Below, piece after piece: positions 33,540-44,164 of a stretch of 64,000 nt of DNA (the first letter of the stretch is position 1; each line of letters opens with the position of its first letter). Source of the stretch: Imbricaverruca yamaguchii (lineage: Eukaryota; Arthropoda; Thecostraca; Neoverrucidae); assembly GCA_034440575.1 (NCBI GenBank), contig JAOTOL010001221.1, positions 328,856 to 392,855 of the forward strand, read 5' to 3'. A model generated the notes under the pieces. The model was not told the origin of the DNA. It ran no database searches and was given only the letters and a program-made list of their open reading frames with translations. Made by a program: the position numbers and the translations under genes.

Positions 33540-34195
33540 CGGCCCGCACGCATGGCGGCTGCACCGTTCGCTGCGCCTGGTCACAGCACACCGGCCGTCG
33601 GGGTTGATTTCCCGCCAGTGGCGGCCGTGGCGCCAGCCGGGGTTAATTTCCTGCCAGTGGGATGTGACAGCGGCCATATAGCAGCCGGCCGTGCATGGCC
33701 CGCCGGCCACCGCCGGCCACTACTGTTCACGTCGGCAATGGTCCGGCCAAACGCGGCCGTAGCAGACAGCCAACACGGCCAGAAATCGTAGCCCGGTCCG
33801 GTACCCGGCAGGTCGCTGGCGATTTATATCGCTAGGCCGAGCGAAGACCAAGACACTGTCCGCTTTGATCAGCTGGTTGTAAGGTTATGGCGGGCTGTTC
33901 GTCACACACCGGGCTGACACCACCCCCGCCCAACCACTCCTCGATGGAAGGACCTATGAGTGTCGAGCGGCACCGCTCGTCTCAAGGCGACTGCCAATGC
34001 CGAGAAAAGAGGTTGGCTATCAAGTTGGTTATTAAAAGTTGGTTATAAAGTTGTTCGGTGTGCCGACTGTACGTGGTTCACCGTGCCCATTGCAAAGAGG
34101 AAGTCCATGCTGAAGAGACGGGTGCTAGAGCCAGAAGATGCATCGCACCACAAGCATAATGCTGCAAATCAAAATAAATTCAGATTCAACTATTC
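33540..34195. other. GC-rich spacer, no gene seen
   Basis: 33,560-33,780 has a loose repeat of GGCCGTGGC/CGCCGGCCAC words. Nothing else recognised. Confidence 0.4.
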
Positions 34196-34224
34196 CACTT
34201 TCTCATAACCACAGCAGTATGCGC

Positions 34225-34835
34225 GTGCCCAACCTCGCCAAACTTCGCTACCAGTGTGCGCCAACTCAACCTCCCCAACCTTATCAGTCCCGCGACCCAA
34301 CCTTTCCTGTCAGTCCCCGCGCGCCCAACCTCGCCAACTTTCCTACCAGTCCGCGCGCCCAACCTCCCCAACCTTTCCTATCAGTCCCCGCGCGCCCAAC
34401 CTCGCCAACCTTTCCTATCAGTCCCCGCGCGCCCAACCTCGCCAACCTTTCCTACCAGTCCCCGCGCGCCCAACCTCGCCAACCTTTCCTACCAGTCCGC
34501 GCGCCATCAGTCCCCGCGCGCCCAACCTCGCCAACCTTTCCTACCAGTCCCCGCGCGCCCAACCTTCCATCAGTCCCCGCGCCCAACCTTTCCTACCAGT
34601 CCCCGCGCGCCCAACCTCGCCAACCTTTCCTACCAGTCCCCGCGCGCCCAACCTCGCCAACCTTTCCTACCAGTCCCCGCGCGCCCAACCTCGCCAACCT
34701 TCTCTACCAGTATCCGCGAACCCAACCTTCCCAACTATTATCCGCGCGCACAACCTCGCCAACCTTCTCTACCAGTATCCGCGAACCCAACCTTCCCAAC
34801 CATTATCCGCGCGCCCAACCTCGCCACCCCTCCCC
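34225..34835. repeat. Minisatellite, 37-bp unit, ~15 copies
   Basis: The unit is GCGCGCCCAACCTCGCCAAC plus CTTTCCTACCAGTCCCC. Variants near the right end read TCTCTACCAGTATCCGCGAA. Confidence 0.95.
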
Positions 34836-34866
34836 TCACAGCCTTATTCGCGTCACTGGGTCCGTT

Positions 34867-34885
34867 ACCTAACCTAACCTAACCT
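34867..34885. repeat. Short interstitial (CCTAA)n run
   Basis: ACCTAACCTAACCTAACCT, almost four units of the arthropod-type TTAGG telomere repeat, followed by one mutated unit (CCTGACC). Too short to be a telomere. Confidence 0.7.
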
Positions 34886-34889
34886 GACC

Positions 34890-35345
34890 CGGCTCCAGGC
34901 TGCTCTGAGCAACTTGGACTAGCTGCTCCATGTTCCCGCGCGTTTTCGGAGCAGATCGGAGTAGCTCCAATCTACTCCAATTTTCCACGGCCGAGAGCAG
35001 GGGAAGCTTGGAGCAGCTTGTAGTAGCACAAATGTAGCGCCGAAGATACATCTGCGAAGTTTAATTTTGAAGTATCACTGTAAGGAGGTGAAGGAGTTTG
35101 TAAGAAAATGTGTTTGAATAATTATAGTATTACCCTTCAGGATGTAACTTCCTCCCATACACACAATGAACACCTAACTTATCCACACTGAACCACTGTA
35201 AGCGTCATACATGTAACCGTAATACAAGCACAAACACCTCATTTCTACTCCAAGTTGCTCCAGACGTTCCAGCGTTCGTTTTTACCGAGCTTCTCTGAAC
35301 TGCTCCAAGTCGCTCCAAATTGCTCTACTTTTTGGTAGAGCAGGG
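34890..35345. mobile_element. Possible non-autonomous element with GCTCC-rich ends
   Basis: Both ends are dense in GCTCCA/TGGAGC words, in partly inverted order (GAGCAACTTGGA on the left, and the inverted GAGC..CTTGGAG on the right). The centre (35,040-35,240) is AT-rich. I found no clear target duplication, so the call is weak. Confidence 0.3.
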
Positions 35346-35756
35346 CCAAGAACAGACTCAAAATTACGCAACACCAGCTCGCCAACATCCACAACCGAAA
35401 CAAATTTCAAGCCGCCGGCGGTGGCGCACGTGAGTTGGTGGCTCAGGCTCCTCCACCCAGCCCGGCCGCGGCAACGTTACACCGCCGTGTCGTATCAACA
35501 CTGCCGCCGCCGGCGCAGTGTTGCCCAGCGATGTAATAACACGCCGCTCTGGCGCAGAAGCCAGCTCACCGGGGGAGGGGAGGGGTGAGGGGGGGGGAGA
35601 TGGGTCTGCTGTCCCTCCAGCAAACTGCCGGCCCTGCCATCAAACAGCAGGGGCAACCACACCCTTCCGTCCCCCTCCTCCAAAGTTCTATAAGGATCCA
35701 CGTATAAAAGAAGGCCCATCTGCTACCGGGAAGCGCCGTTGACGAGGCGGTGGTGA

Positions 35757-35990
35757 TTGTTGGTTGTTGGTTTTACGACACGTCGGCCGTTGAGTCACGT
35801 AGCGTCGCCAATCTCTCACGCCGATTGGTCGCAGGCGAAGAGTAGCGACGGGTGAGACTCGAACCCACAATCTTTCGATCGCGAGACTTGATTGATTATT
35901 TGGGATTAAGGGCGCGCCGACTATAAGGTCACTTAGCGCCCATCGATCCCGAGACTGGTAACTTAACCCGAGACTACTCGTCCTGCAGAC
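35757..35990 (-). mobile_element. tRNA-headed SINE, family A, interrupted
   Basis: Tail and body lie at 35,757-35,888 and the remaining head at 35,944-35,990, split by the 55-bp LINE-tail insertion at 35,889-35,943. Body and tail read CCAATCGGCGTGAGAGATTG and GTCGTAAAACCAACAACCAA on minus. Confidence 0.85.
35889..35943 (-). mobile_element. 55-bp RNase H-LINE tail-only insertion with 13-bp TSD
   Basis: On minus: ATGGGCGC, a loop ending GTCG, GCGCGCCC, TTAATCCCAAATAATCAATC-A. It is flanked by CGATCGCGAGACT (35,876-35,888) and CGATCCCGAGACT (35,944-35,956), a 13-bp duplication with one mismatch. The SINE reading resumes exactly after it. It is a complete, very short retrotransposition product. 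Confidence 0.85.
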
Positions 35991-36343
35991 GAGGCGACAC
36001 GTTCGTATTGCTAAGATGCTCTCGGAGATCACAACACCCGAACATCAGTCGGAAGGCCCATGTCCAGAAGAACCACCAGTTTCCGAGAGGTGCCCGAAAA
36101 GATCACCAAAAGATCCAGCCAAACACCCCAGGGGCGGCCCCAGCATGCAGCCCGGATGTCCCACGTCAGGCAGCGTACACGTCACGAAAGGAGGCACCAG
36201 ACCTCATAAATCGTCCCCGACGCTCTACCAAAGGTCCTGCGCTATTTGCGTGGGACCTTTTGGTTTGGTTTGGTTTGGTTCGGTTTGCGAGAGACCTTTG
36301 GTCAACATTTATGACTCCAGCCAGGAGCCCATCAGTACTGACA

Positions 36344-36805
36344 CGCAGCTCCCAGCCAGACCTTACCCGCGGGAGTTTGACGCCGATACTGCACTCCCAG
36401 CCAGACCTTACCCGCGGGAGTTTGACGCCGATACTTCACTCCCAGCCAGACCTTACCCGCGGGAGTTTGACGCCGATACTGCACTCTCAGCCAGACCTTA
36501 CCCGCGGGAGTTTGACGCCGATACTGCACTCCCAGCCAGACCTTACCTGCCGGAGTTTGACGCCGATACTGCACTCTCAGCCAGACCTCACCTGCCGGAG
36601 TTTGACGTCGATACTTCACTCCCAGCCAGACCTTACCCGCCGGAGTTTGACGCCGATACTGCACTCTCAGCCAGACCTCACCTGCCGGAGTTTGACGCCG
36701 ATACTGCACTCTCAGCCAGACCTCACCTGCCGGAGTTTGACGTCGATACTTCACTCCCAGCCAGACCTTACCTGCCGGAGTTTGACGTCGATACTGCACT
36801 CCACA
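36344..36805. repeat. Minisatellite, 45-bp unit, ~10 copies
   Basis: The unit has CCAGCCAGACCTTACCCGCG, GGAGTTTGACGCCGATACTG and CACTC. Two plus frames (~290 residues) and one minus frame are open because 45 is divisible by three. Confidence 0.96.
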
Positions 36806-36839
36806 ACTTTACCAACGACGCCCAACAACCAACACGGAT

Positions 36840-36960
36840 GGTCGTTGCTTTACGACGCACCCAGCAGCTGAGGCTGTGTGGCGTCGCCTGACTCTCACCC
36901 GGCAGGAAGGGCTGTCACCGAAGGAAACCGAACCTCGCACCTCTCAGACACTATCAAACT
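36840..36960 (-). mobile_element. tRNA-headed SINE, family D (degenerate)
   Basis: TTTACGACGCACCCAGCAG and TGTGGCGTCGCCTGACTCTC match the body of 33,395-33,537; the tRNA head is barely recognisable. Confidence 0.5.
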
Positions 36961-37164
36961 GTTTTTGCTCCAGTCCAGCACGACCATCCGTCTTGATAGT
37001 AGGCCGCCAAAGGTCACCAGAAGTATCACAACAACAGAGCTGTTGTCCCGAAGTTCAAGCGCAACTGGAGGTGCATTGGTACTGACGGTAGGCTGTCGGA
37101 GCCCACGACAACGCCCCAAACATCCGCAGGGGCCTCGTCTTTGGTCCGGAGGCCAGTGTTAAAA

Positions 37165-37605
37165 TAGTGGCATTCATTAGGTATAGGTTGTTAAGACGAG
37201 TAGAGCATGATGTAGCCATACGCCAATTAAAATATCGTTTCGGTCCTTGAAGCACCATTTGAGCCATCAGTGCACTTATTTGTTTAATATTATGGACGCC
37301 TAGCATATGTATACCTAATTTAATGGTAACGTTTGCAATGTCATGTTAACAGCAGATCGCATTGCTTATCGCACTGCATCATAGCTAATCTCTGTATCTG
37401 GAATTGTGTTTATATATGTTTGTGTAATCAATCTGCAATGGTGAACATAAGCATGCTACTCAATCATAGACAGAATATTCTTAGGAATGAGTCATGGGGA
37501 CTTCATAAGCACACATGAACAAGAAAGAACGATGTCGATACGTCCTTCAAAAGAATGTCTATTTGGTGTTCAGAAAGTGGCATATTTCACGAATCATTTA
37601 CCGTG
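37165..37605 (-). repeat. Dispersed repeat R1 copy, inverted
   Basis: The right end carries GACTTCATAAGCACACATGA, ATGTCGATACGTCCTTC and CAGAAAGTGGCATATTTCAC, matching 32,480-32,600 and 44,900-45,000 in the same orientation. Confidence 0.6.
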
Positions 37606-37829
37606 TCGGAGGCCCGCGAGCAAGGTCGCCACTTGGTCTTGCCGGCAGGCCTTAGAGGTCACGAGAGCGCCCCAAAGTGCGGCAGGGGGTCCCATCGCGT
37701 TGGCTGAAATCCCCAGATCGAGACGTGTGGCAAGAGATACGAAAAAAATGTAGGAATACCCCCAAACTTGGCGAGCCCATTCCCGAGAATCGAGCAAGAA
37801 CGGTTGATGTGGTGAAGCTGTCACTCTGG

Positions 37830-38105
37830 AGCTGACTGATGGGGACTGGTGGTGACCTGCACCAGCTGTGAGCGACTGATATTGCTACTGGTGGTGACCT
37901 GCACCAGCTGTGAGCGACTGATATTGCAACTGGTGGTGACCTGCACCAGTGTGTATTTGGTGGTGACCTGCACCAGCTGTGAGCGACTGATATTGCTACT
38001 GGTGGTGACCTGCACCAGCTGTGAGCGACTGATATTGCTACTGGTGGTGACCTGCACCAGCTGTGAGCGACTGATATTGCTACTGGTGGTGACCTGTACC
38101 AGCTG
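37830..38105. repeat. 42-bp tandem repeat, ~6.5 copies
   Basis: The unit is CTGGTGGTGACCTGCACCAG plus CTGTGAGCGACTGATATTGCTA. One unit (37,940-37,965) is internally deleted. Confidence 0.95.
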
Positions 38106-38344
38106 TGACTTATGTGACCTATGCTAATTGTCAGTGACTGGTGGGGACTGGTGGTCACCTGTTCTAATTGTGAGTGGCCGATTCCACCCACCCCAGATCG
38201 TAGATACCTGGAATGGCATTCGCACTGAAAAATGTAGCCAAAAAGTACCTCACAAAATGATAATGACATTATATGCTATCTGACATTGGCATGATTTTCG
38301 ATTGTGACAGCTCGGCTCCAAACCGAAAACAGAGAGCTGCAGGT

Positions 38345-38490
38345 TGTTGTGAGACGATGTATGTCAGCTCGCACTTACCTCGCTGCAGCCTCATGCTGAC
38401 GGTGACCTACGCTGGAGATTGTCGGGAGACGCTGTGGGTCAGCTTGCACTTACCTCGCTGCAGCTTTAGGCTGACGGTTCCCTGCGCCAA
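38345..38490. repeat. ~78-bp direct repeat, 2 copies
   Basis: GCACTTACCTCGCTGCAGC followed by a GCTGACGGT phrase occurs at about 38,369 and 38,447. Confidence 0.8.
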
Positions 38491-38519
38491 CCGGAGGCAC
38501 TTGAGAACTGTAAAACACC

Positions 38520-39600
38520 GCAGTCACCGGTCACTGCACGGCTCCCACTGACACCACTGACCAGCACAGAGCCACCGGTCACTACACGGCTCCCACTGAC
38601 ACCACTGACCAGCACAGAGCCACCGGTCACTGCACGGCTCCCACTGACACCACTGTGACCAGCACAGAGCCACCGGTCACTGCACGGCTCCCACTGACGC
38701 CACTGTGACCAGCACAGAGCCACCGGTCACTGCACGGCTCCCACTGACACCACTGTGACCAGCACAGAGCCACCGGTCACTGCACGGCTCCCACTGACAC
38801 CACTGTGACCAGCACAGAGCCACCGGTCACTGCACGGCTCCCACTGACACCACTGTGACCAGCACAGAGCCACAGGTCACTGCACGGCTCCCACTGACAC
38901 CACTGTGACCAGCACAGAGCCACCGGTCACTGCACGGCTCCCACTGACACCACTGTGACCAGCACAGAGCCACCGGTCACTGCACGGCTCCCACTGACAC
39001 CACTGTGACCAGCACAGAGCCACCCGTCAGAGCCACCGGTCACTGCACGGCTCCCACTGACACCACTGTGACCAGCACAGAGCCACCGGTCACTGCACGG
39101 CTCCCACTGACACCACTGTGACCAGCACAGAGCCACCGGTCACTGCACGGCTCCCACTGACACCACTGTGACCAGCACAGAGCCACCGGTCACTGCACTC
39201 GACCCACTGTGGCCAGCACAGAGCCACCGGTCACTGCACGGCCCACTGACCACGTGACCAGCACAGAGCCACGTAGACCACCACTGTGGCCAGCACAGAG
39301 CCACCGGTCACTGCACGGCTCCCACTGACACCACTGTGACCAGCACAGAGCCACCGGTCACGCACGGCTCCCACTGACACCACTGTGACCAGCACAGCTA
39401 ACCACCGGTGTGCAGCACAGAGCCGCACGGCTCCCACTGACGCCACTGTGACCAGCACAGAGCCACGGTCACTGCACGGCTCCCACTGACACACTGTGGC
39501 CAGCACAGAGCCACAGGTCACTGGACGGCTCCCACTGACACCACTGTGGCCAGCACAGAGCCACAGGTCACTGCACGGCTCCCACTGACACCACTGTGAC
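38520..39600. repeat. Minisatellite, 50-bp unit, ~22 copies
   Basis: The unit has ACCACTGTGACCAGCACAGA, GCCACCGGTCACTGCACGGC and TCCCACTGAC. The right third (39,200-39,600) is irregular, with losses. Confidence 0.96.
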
Positions 39601-39790
39601 CAGCACAGAGCCACCGGTCCGTGGCCAGCACAGAGCCACCGGTCCGTGGCCAGCACAGAGCCACCGGTCGTGGCCAGCACAGAGCCACCGGTCCGTGGCC
39701 AGCACAGAGCCACCGGTCCGTGGCCAGCACAGAGCCACCGGTCCGTGGCCAGCACAGAGCCATGGGTCCGTGGCCAGCACCCAGCAGAAT
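39600..39790. repeat. 25-bp sub-array, ~7 copies
   Basis: The unit is GTGGCCAGCACAGAGCCACC plus GGTCC, which reuses half of the neighbouring 50-bp unit. Confidence 0.95.
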
Positions 39791-39799
39791 CTTCTCACT

Positions 39800-40025
39800 C
39801 TAGTCCGTCAGTCGGTGGCCAGTTCTTAGTGGTTGGTAGTCGGTAGTATGTAACCAGCACCAGTGCAATTTCCTCGCTAATTTGTCAGTCGGCTGCCAGT
39901 CCTTAGTGGTTAGTAGTCGGTAGTATGTAACCAGCACCAGTGCAAATTCCTCACTAATTTGTCAGTCAGTGGCCAGTTTTTAGTGGGTGGTAGTCGGTAG
40001 TCTGTGGCCAGCACCAGTGCAATTT
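39800..40025. repeat. ~75-bp tandem repeat, 3 copies
   Basis: GTCAGTCGGTGGCCAGTTCT, a GTAGTCGGTAGT phrase and CCAGCACCAGTGCAATTT recur at about 39,808, 39,884 and 39,961. Confidence 0.9.
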
Positions 40026-40082
40026 TGTCGAGATCCTGGCGGGTGCATTCTATGTGCTTGGCTACGACACAGGGTTTTTCGT

Positions 40083-40150
40083 CAGGTGGTTGGTTGGTTG
40101 GTTATTTGGGCTTAGGGGCGCATCGACTGCTTCGGTCATACAGCGCCCAT
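40083..40150 (-). mobile_element. RNase H-LINE tail copy
   Basis: Plus strand reads (GGTT)4, ATTTGGGCTTAGGGGCGCAT, CGACTGCTTCGGTCATACAG and CGCCCA. In LINE sense: GGGCGC, ~21 nt, GCGCCC, CTAAGCCCAAATAACC and (AACC)n. This is the closest relative of the 35-bp satellite at 21.1 kb. Confidence 0.78.
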
Positions 40151-40920
40151 TTTCGTCAGGTGGGAGGCATAAAAAGCACAAGTGCTGATGTTGAGCGTGG
40201 GGTTAGTGTGTTCTCCGCAGCTTAGTTGAACACTTTGCGGGTGGATAATATTCATGCATGGGTGCATGTGTACCCACACAAAGACGTCAAGTTGTCTCCC
40301 TAGTGGCCAACTAAGCAATAATTGGTGGCGCTCTGGCAATCTGAAGTAAGAAGGACAGGGACAGATCAAATAAAGCAACTGAAAGAGCATAGCTAGGAAA
40401 ATAATCCCGCGATCAACATGCTTTTTTTTATTTCAGCAAGAATTCCGGTCAGAATATTACAGGGGGAAAAACGTGCTGTTCGCGGTGCCATAGCTTTTCG
40501 CTTGCAAAGTTCCGGGTGATGATTTACAGCCGAAAAGTGACGTCGGCTAAGACGGGAGGTAACCGTACACAGTGCTTCCCAATTTATGAGCATCGAGAAA
40601 TGCCGATACGGGGAATTGGTGAGTGTCAGCGAGGGCCACGGCTCGGTGCACAATGTGCTCGGTAGCACAGCATCATGGACCGCTGGTGCTTCTCATCACC
40701 ACTTGAACATGCAGCATCGCCGTCAGGACCGGAACACTGTCTTGTCCTGGGTGCTTGTCATCCAGAATAGCATCTGCTCCGGAAAATTGTCCACTCTTTT
40801 TCGCTTCAAGATCGAACGGAATTGTTTAACAAAATTACTACACAAGTATTGATGTTTTTTAAATCTTCCGATTTCAACTGAGTCGGAAGTAAAAATGAGT
40901 TCCTTCGGCATCTGTACATG
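40150..40920. other. Unassigned spacer
   Basis: Small frames on both strands without a recognised domain. No gene supported. Confidence 0.35.
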
Positions 40921-41635
40921 GCAGCGGTATCATATACACTACCGGTATCATGATGTACCGTAGCGGTATCATGTGTACCAGCGGTATCACGATATGCACT
41001 AGCGGATCACGATGCACACTATACACATCATGATGTGTATTAGCGGTGCCATGATGTGCGCTAACGGTATCATGCTATGCACTGGCGGTATCATGATGTC
41101 GCATCGTGTGCTGCGACACTGGCGGTACCATGATGTCGCATCATGTGCTGCGACACTGGCGGTATCATGATGTCACATCATGTGCTGCGACACTGGCGGT
41201 ATCATGATGTCGCATTGTTTGGCGGTATCATGATGTCGCATCGTGTGCTGCGACACTGGCGGTATCATGATGTCACATCGTGTGCTGCGACACTGGCGGT
41301 ATCATGATGTCGCATCGTGTGCTGCGACACTGGCGGTATCATGATGTCGCATCGTGTGCTGCGACACTGGCGGTATCATGATGTCACATCATGTGCTGCG
41401 ACACTGGCGGTATCATGATGTCACATCGTGTGCTGCGACACTGGCGGTATCATGATGTCACATCGTGTGCTGCGACACTGGCGGTATCATGATGTCGCAT
41501 CGTGTGCTGCGACACTGGCGGTATCATGATGTCGCATCATGTGCTGCGACACTGGCGGTATCATGATGTCACATCGTGTGCTGCGACACTGGCGGTATCA
41601 TGATGTCGCATCGTGTGCTGCGACACTGCGCCAAA
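40920..41635. repeat. Minisatellite, 37-bp unit, ~14 copies, with ~30-bp older units on the left
   Basis: Right part (41,095-41,635): GCGACACTGGCGGTATCATG plus ATGTCGCATCGTGTGCT, nearly perfect. Left part (40,920-41,095): shorter, divergent GCGGTATCATGATG... units. It fits growth from left to right. Confidence 0.95.
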
Positions 41636-41856
41636 TGTGGCGCATCGTCACGAAAAATGGTTGCGAAGGGAGCGCATTGTACACTGTTCGGGCAGCATGC
41701 TCGGGAACTGGCAGAAGCATAGCACTGAGTTGCATCTCAAGGTAGGAAATCGCATGTCTGAGTAGTGTTCGAAATTGCCAGCTTTGAGTGATACTTAATA
41801 AGACTCATACTTAACGTCATTAAAACTCATACTGATGTCATTAAGACTCACCTTTA

Positions 41857-42222
41857 ATGACAATTATTTTGGCATCACTTTTCTTTTTGGCATTACTAAG
41901 TGCCAATTTTGCTATTTCATTGCAGGCTATGAGTGACTTGTCGGTCGTTAAAGGCGCGCATGTATGGCCTCTCGCAGCATCACTGCCGACAGGTACAGAC
42001 AGCAGATATCCTCATGCCATCATCAGCCTATCAACAAAACGCACTGTGCAGACAACATACCAGGCAGAGGCCGGCCGCACAGCACACAACCAAAGCGTGA
42101 GACGGGAGGCTTCGGCTTTGGATGCGCCAACTGCCGACACTATTCAACTGTCACGAGAGCAGACCACCTTCAAGCCGGCGCATACAACGACGCGGACAAT
42201 TACAGACCGAACGGACGGCTGA
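41857..42222 (+). CDS. Hypothetical 121-residue frame with a signal-peptide-like start
   Basis: The first ~22 residues (MTIILASLFFLALLSANFAI...) are strongly hydrophobic and resemble a secretion signal; the rest is polar, Thr/Ala-rich and has no known motif. TATTTCATTGCAG just inside the frame would also make a plausible 3' splice site, which would turn the hydrophobic part into intron. A neighbouring frame is open too. Low confidence that it is a gene. Confidence 0.12.
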   Translation: MTIILASLFFLALLSANFAISLQAMSDLSVVKGAHVWPLAASLPTGTDSRYPHAIISLSTKRTVQTTYQAEAGRTAHNQSVRREASALDAPTADTIQLSREQTTFKPAHTTTRTITDRTDG

Positions 42223-42389
42223 CAAAACACAAACAGGGCACGGGAATGCACCACTAAAGTACAAACAAGGGAATCAAGAACGGGCTCGCTGTTTTCCTTC
42301 AGTCTCGGGGAAGCTGCGCGGCTAGTTCAGTGATGCGGTAAACACCTCACCTTCCTTGGTGGTGAGATGCTGCACCTGCCGGTCGTTCA

Positions 42390-42600
42390 CTTCCAGAATC
42401 ACATCTCCCGCCTCCAACTGCCAATCAGACAACGGGGAATCACGCCGCGCTCCTCCAGCGATCAATCAGAAAACAATCACGTCTCCCGCCTCCAACTGCC
42501 AGTCAGAAAACAGAGAATCGCACATCGTGCCTCCAGCGGCCAATCAAGCGACAGAGAATCACGCCTCGTGCCTCCTGTTGCCAACCAGATGTGACAGATT
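42390..42600. repeat. Degenerate ~55-60-bp repeat, ~4 copies
   Basis: Phrases such as AATCACGTCTCCCGCCTCCA, CTGCCAGTCAGAAAACA and AGAGAATCACGCCTCGTGCC recur with heavy divergence. Confidence 0.7.
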
Positions 42601-42606
42601 AAGCGC

Positions 42607-42653
42607 ATCCCAATTCCAGTTGTCATTCAAAGACTAGCAACTGGAATTGGGAT
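42607..42653. repeat. Perfect 16-bp hairpin
   Basis: ATCCCAATTCCAGTTG at 42,607-42,622 and its exact inverse CAACTGGAATTGGGAT at 42,638-42,653, with a 15-nt loop. No T run follows on plus, so it is not a typical terminator. Confidence 0.9.
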
Positions 42654-42659
42654 CAGCAT

Positions 42660-43265
42660 GGCTGGCGTCCAGTTGCCAATCAGCAGATTAAAGCAGTTGC
42701 CTCCACTGCAACCCCCAAACGCAGGTGAGAAATGACTGCATGCTCTGCCTCCAGCTCTTCCAACAGATGTTATTCACTTGGTGTGGTACAAGTGGTAGAA
42801 GTTCCCTTGTCCCTCTGCTGCCGCAAAGAAGAATAACGTACATTCCAATTTCGGTTAGTGCAGTTATTGACTTACTTTTGACCGGTTCGAATCCATACGG
42901 GCGATTTTTAAATTCTTCTTTCATATTTTTACATGCTATCATTTATTATTTGAATTGCACCCATACGCACTACAACTGCTCGTGGACATAGAGGAATAGG
43001 TTGCAATTAATGCACAAGGGACTTGCACTTTTTTCAGATGGCAGCACAAATTACAACACACTTGAGCTTAATATTGGTGGTGATCAAAATTGTCACCTCA
43101 AAAATATTTCTTCATTCGTAAGAATGTGATAGAATCAATACACAATAATAATAATAATAATAGCAATCATAATGAGAACACAATATGTACAAAAATGAAA
43201 TCACCATCACAACCATATCAAGATGAAAAATTGCAATATTAAGAGCAAGAACAACAATAACATGA
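42660..43265. other. AT-rich spacer with (AAT)n
   Basis: 43,144-43,163 is an (AAT)n/(AATAGC) microsatellite. No gene supported; the short frames at 42,700-42,990 are on both strands. Confidence 0.45.
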
Positions 43266-43425
43266 AGAGGTGGTGGTTACTGGTTTTACGACACCTCGAC
43301 CGTGGAGTCATGTAGCGTCGCCAATCCCTCACGCCGATTGGTTGCGGGCGAAAAGTAGCGACAGGTGAGGCTCGAATCCACAATCTTTCGATTGTGAGAC
43401 GGCAACTTACCCCAGATTACTCCCC
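43265..43425 (-). mobile_element. tRNA-headed SINE, family A
   Basis: On minus: a head with a GGGGTAAGTTGCC phrase, a diverged box B (GATTCGAGCCT), body CCAATCGGCGTGAGGGATTG, and tail GGTCGAGGTGTCGTAAAACC-AGTAACCACCACC. Confidence 0.82.
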
Positions 43426-43754
43426 TACTGAACACAGGATATAATAATGAGTAGTGAGAAGGAGTCAATCTCTTTTTTCTTCCAAAGTGGGGAGATTGGA
43501 GGTTGGGATTGATATAGGTGAGTCACACATGTGCTACTGGATCGCACATGTCCCGGGCGAGATCAAGTGAATGATGCTCGATATGCTGCGGTAGACAGTT
43601 CCTTTAGAACTCTGGATATAGCTTTGATGAAGTGTTTTACTATCCTATTTCCTCATTTTATAAGTTCTTCCCTGTACAGGCTTAAACAAGATATAATGTT
43701 AAATTGTGCCTCTTAGATGATAAAATGTGCAGACGCAACGTTAGTTTGACAAAC

Positions 43755-43922
43755 ACCAGAGTGGTGCGGCTATTGGTTTCTACGCCACGTCGACCGTTGA
43801 GTTATAGGGAGTAGCCAATCTCTCACGGCGATTCGTCGCGGGCGAAGAACAGCGCCAGGTAAGACTCGAACCCACAATCTTTCGATTGTGAGACGGCAAC
43901 TTACCCCTAGACTACTTGTCCG
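43755..43922 (-). mobile_element. tRNA-headed SINE, family A (diverged)
   Basis: On minus: head GTAGTCTAGGGGTAAGTTGC, box B (GGTTCGAGTCT), body GAATCGCCGTGAGAGATTGG, tail GGTCGACGTGGCGTAGAAAC-CAATAGCC. Confidence 0.78.
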
Positions 43923-43954
43923 CCACAAATAATCAGAGTGCACCCCCCTCCACC

Positions 43955-44160
43955 ATCCATGTACTTCTGCGTCATGCTATCCCCTCTCTTTGCCCTCCAC
44001 ATACCTCCATCGGTGTTGTTGGACCCTCCCACTTTGCCCTCCATGTACTTCCATCTGTGTCATGGAATCCCCTCCATTTACCCTCCATGTACTTCTATCA
44101 GTGTTGTTGAATCCTCCCACTTAGCCCTCCATGTACTTCCATCAGGGTGGTGTGATTCAT
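43955..44160. repeat. ~48-bp degenerate tandem repeat, ~4 copies
   Basis: CCCTCCATGTACTTCCATC followed by a TGTTG(T/A)TGGA(C/T)CC phrase and CTCCCACTT. Confidence 0.85.
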
Positions 44161-44164
44161 TGTT

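Noticed and set aside
36008..36891. 287- and 291-residue plus frames
   Set aside because: Two overlapping frames of equal length plus a minus frame over a 45-bp array; no domain outside the repeat.
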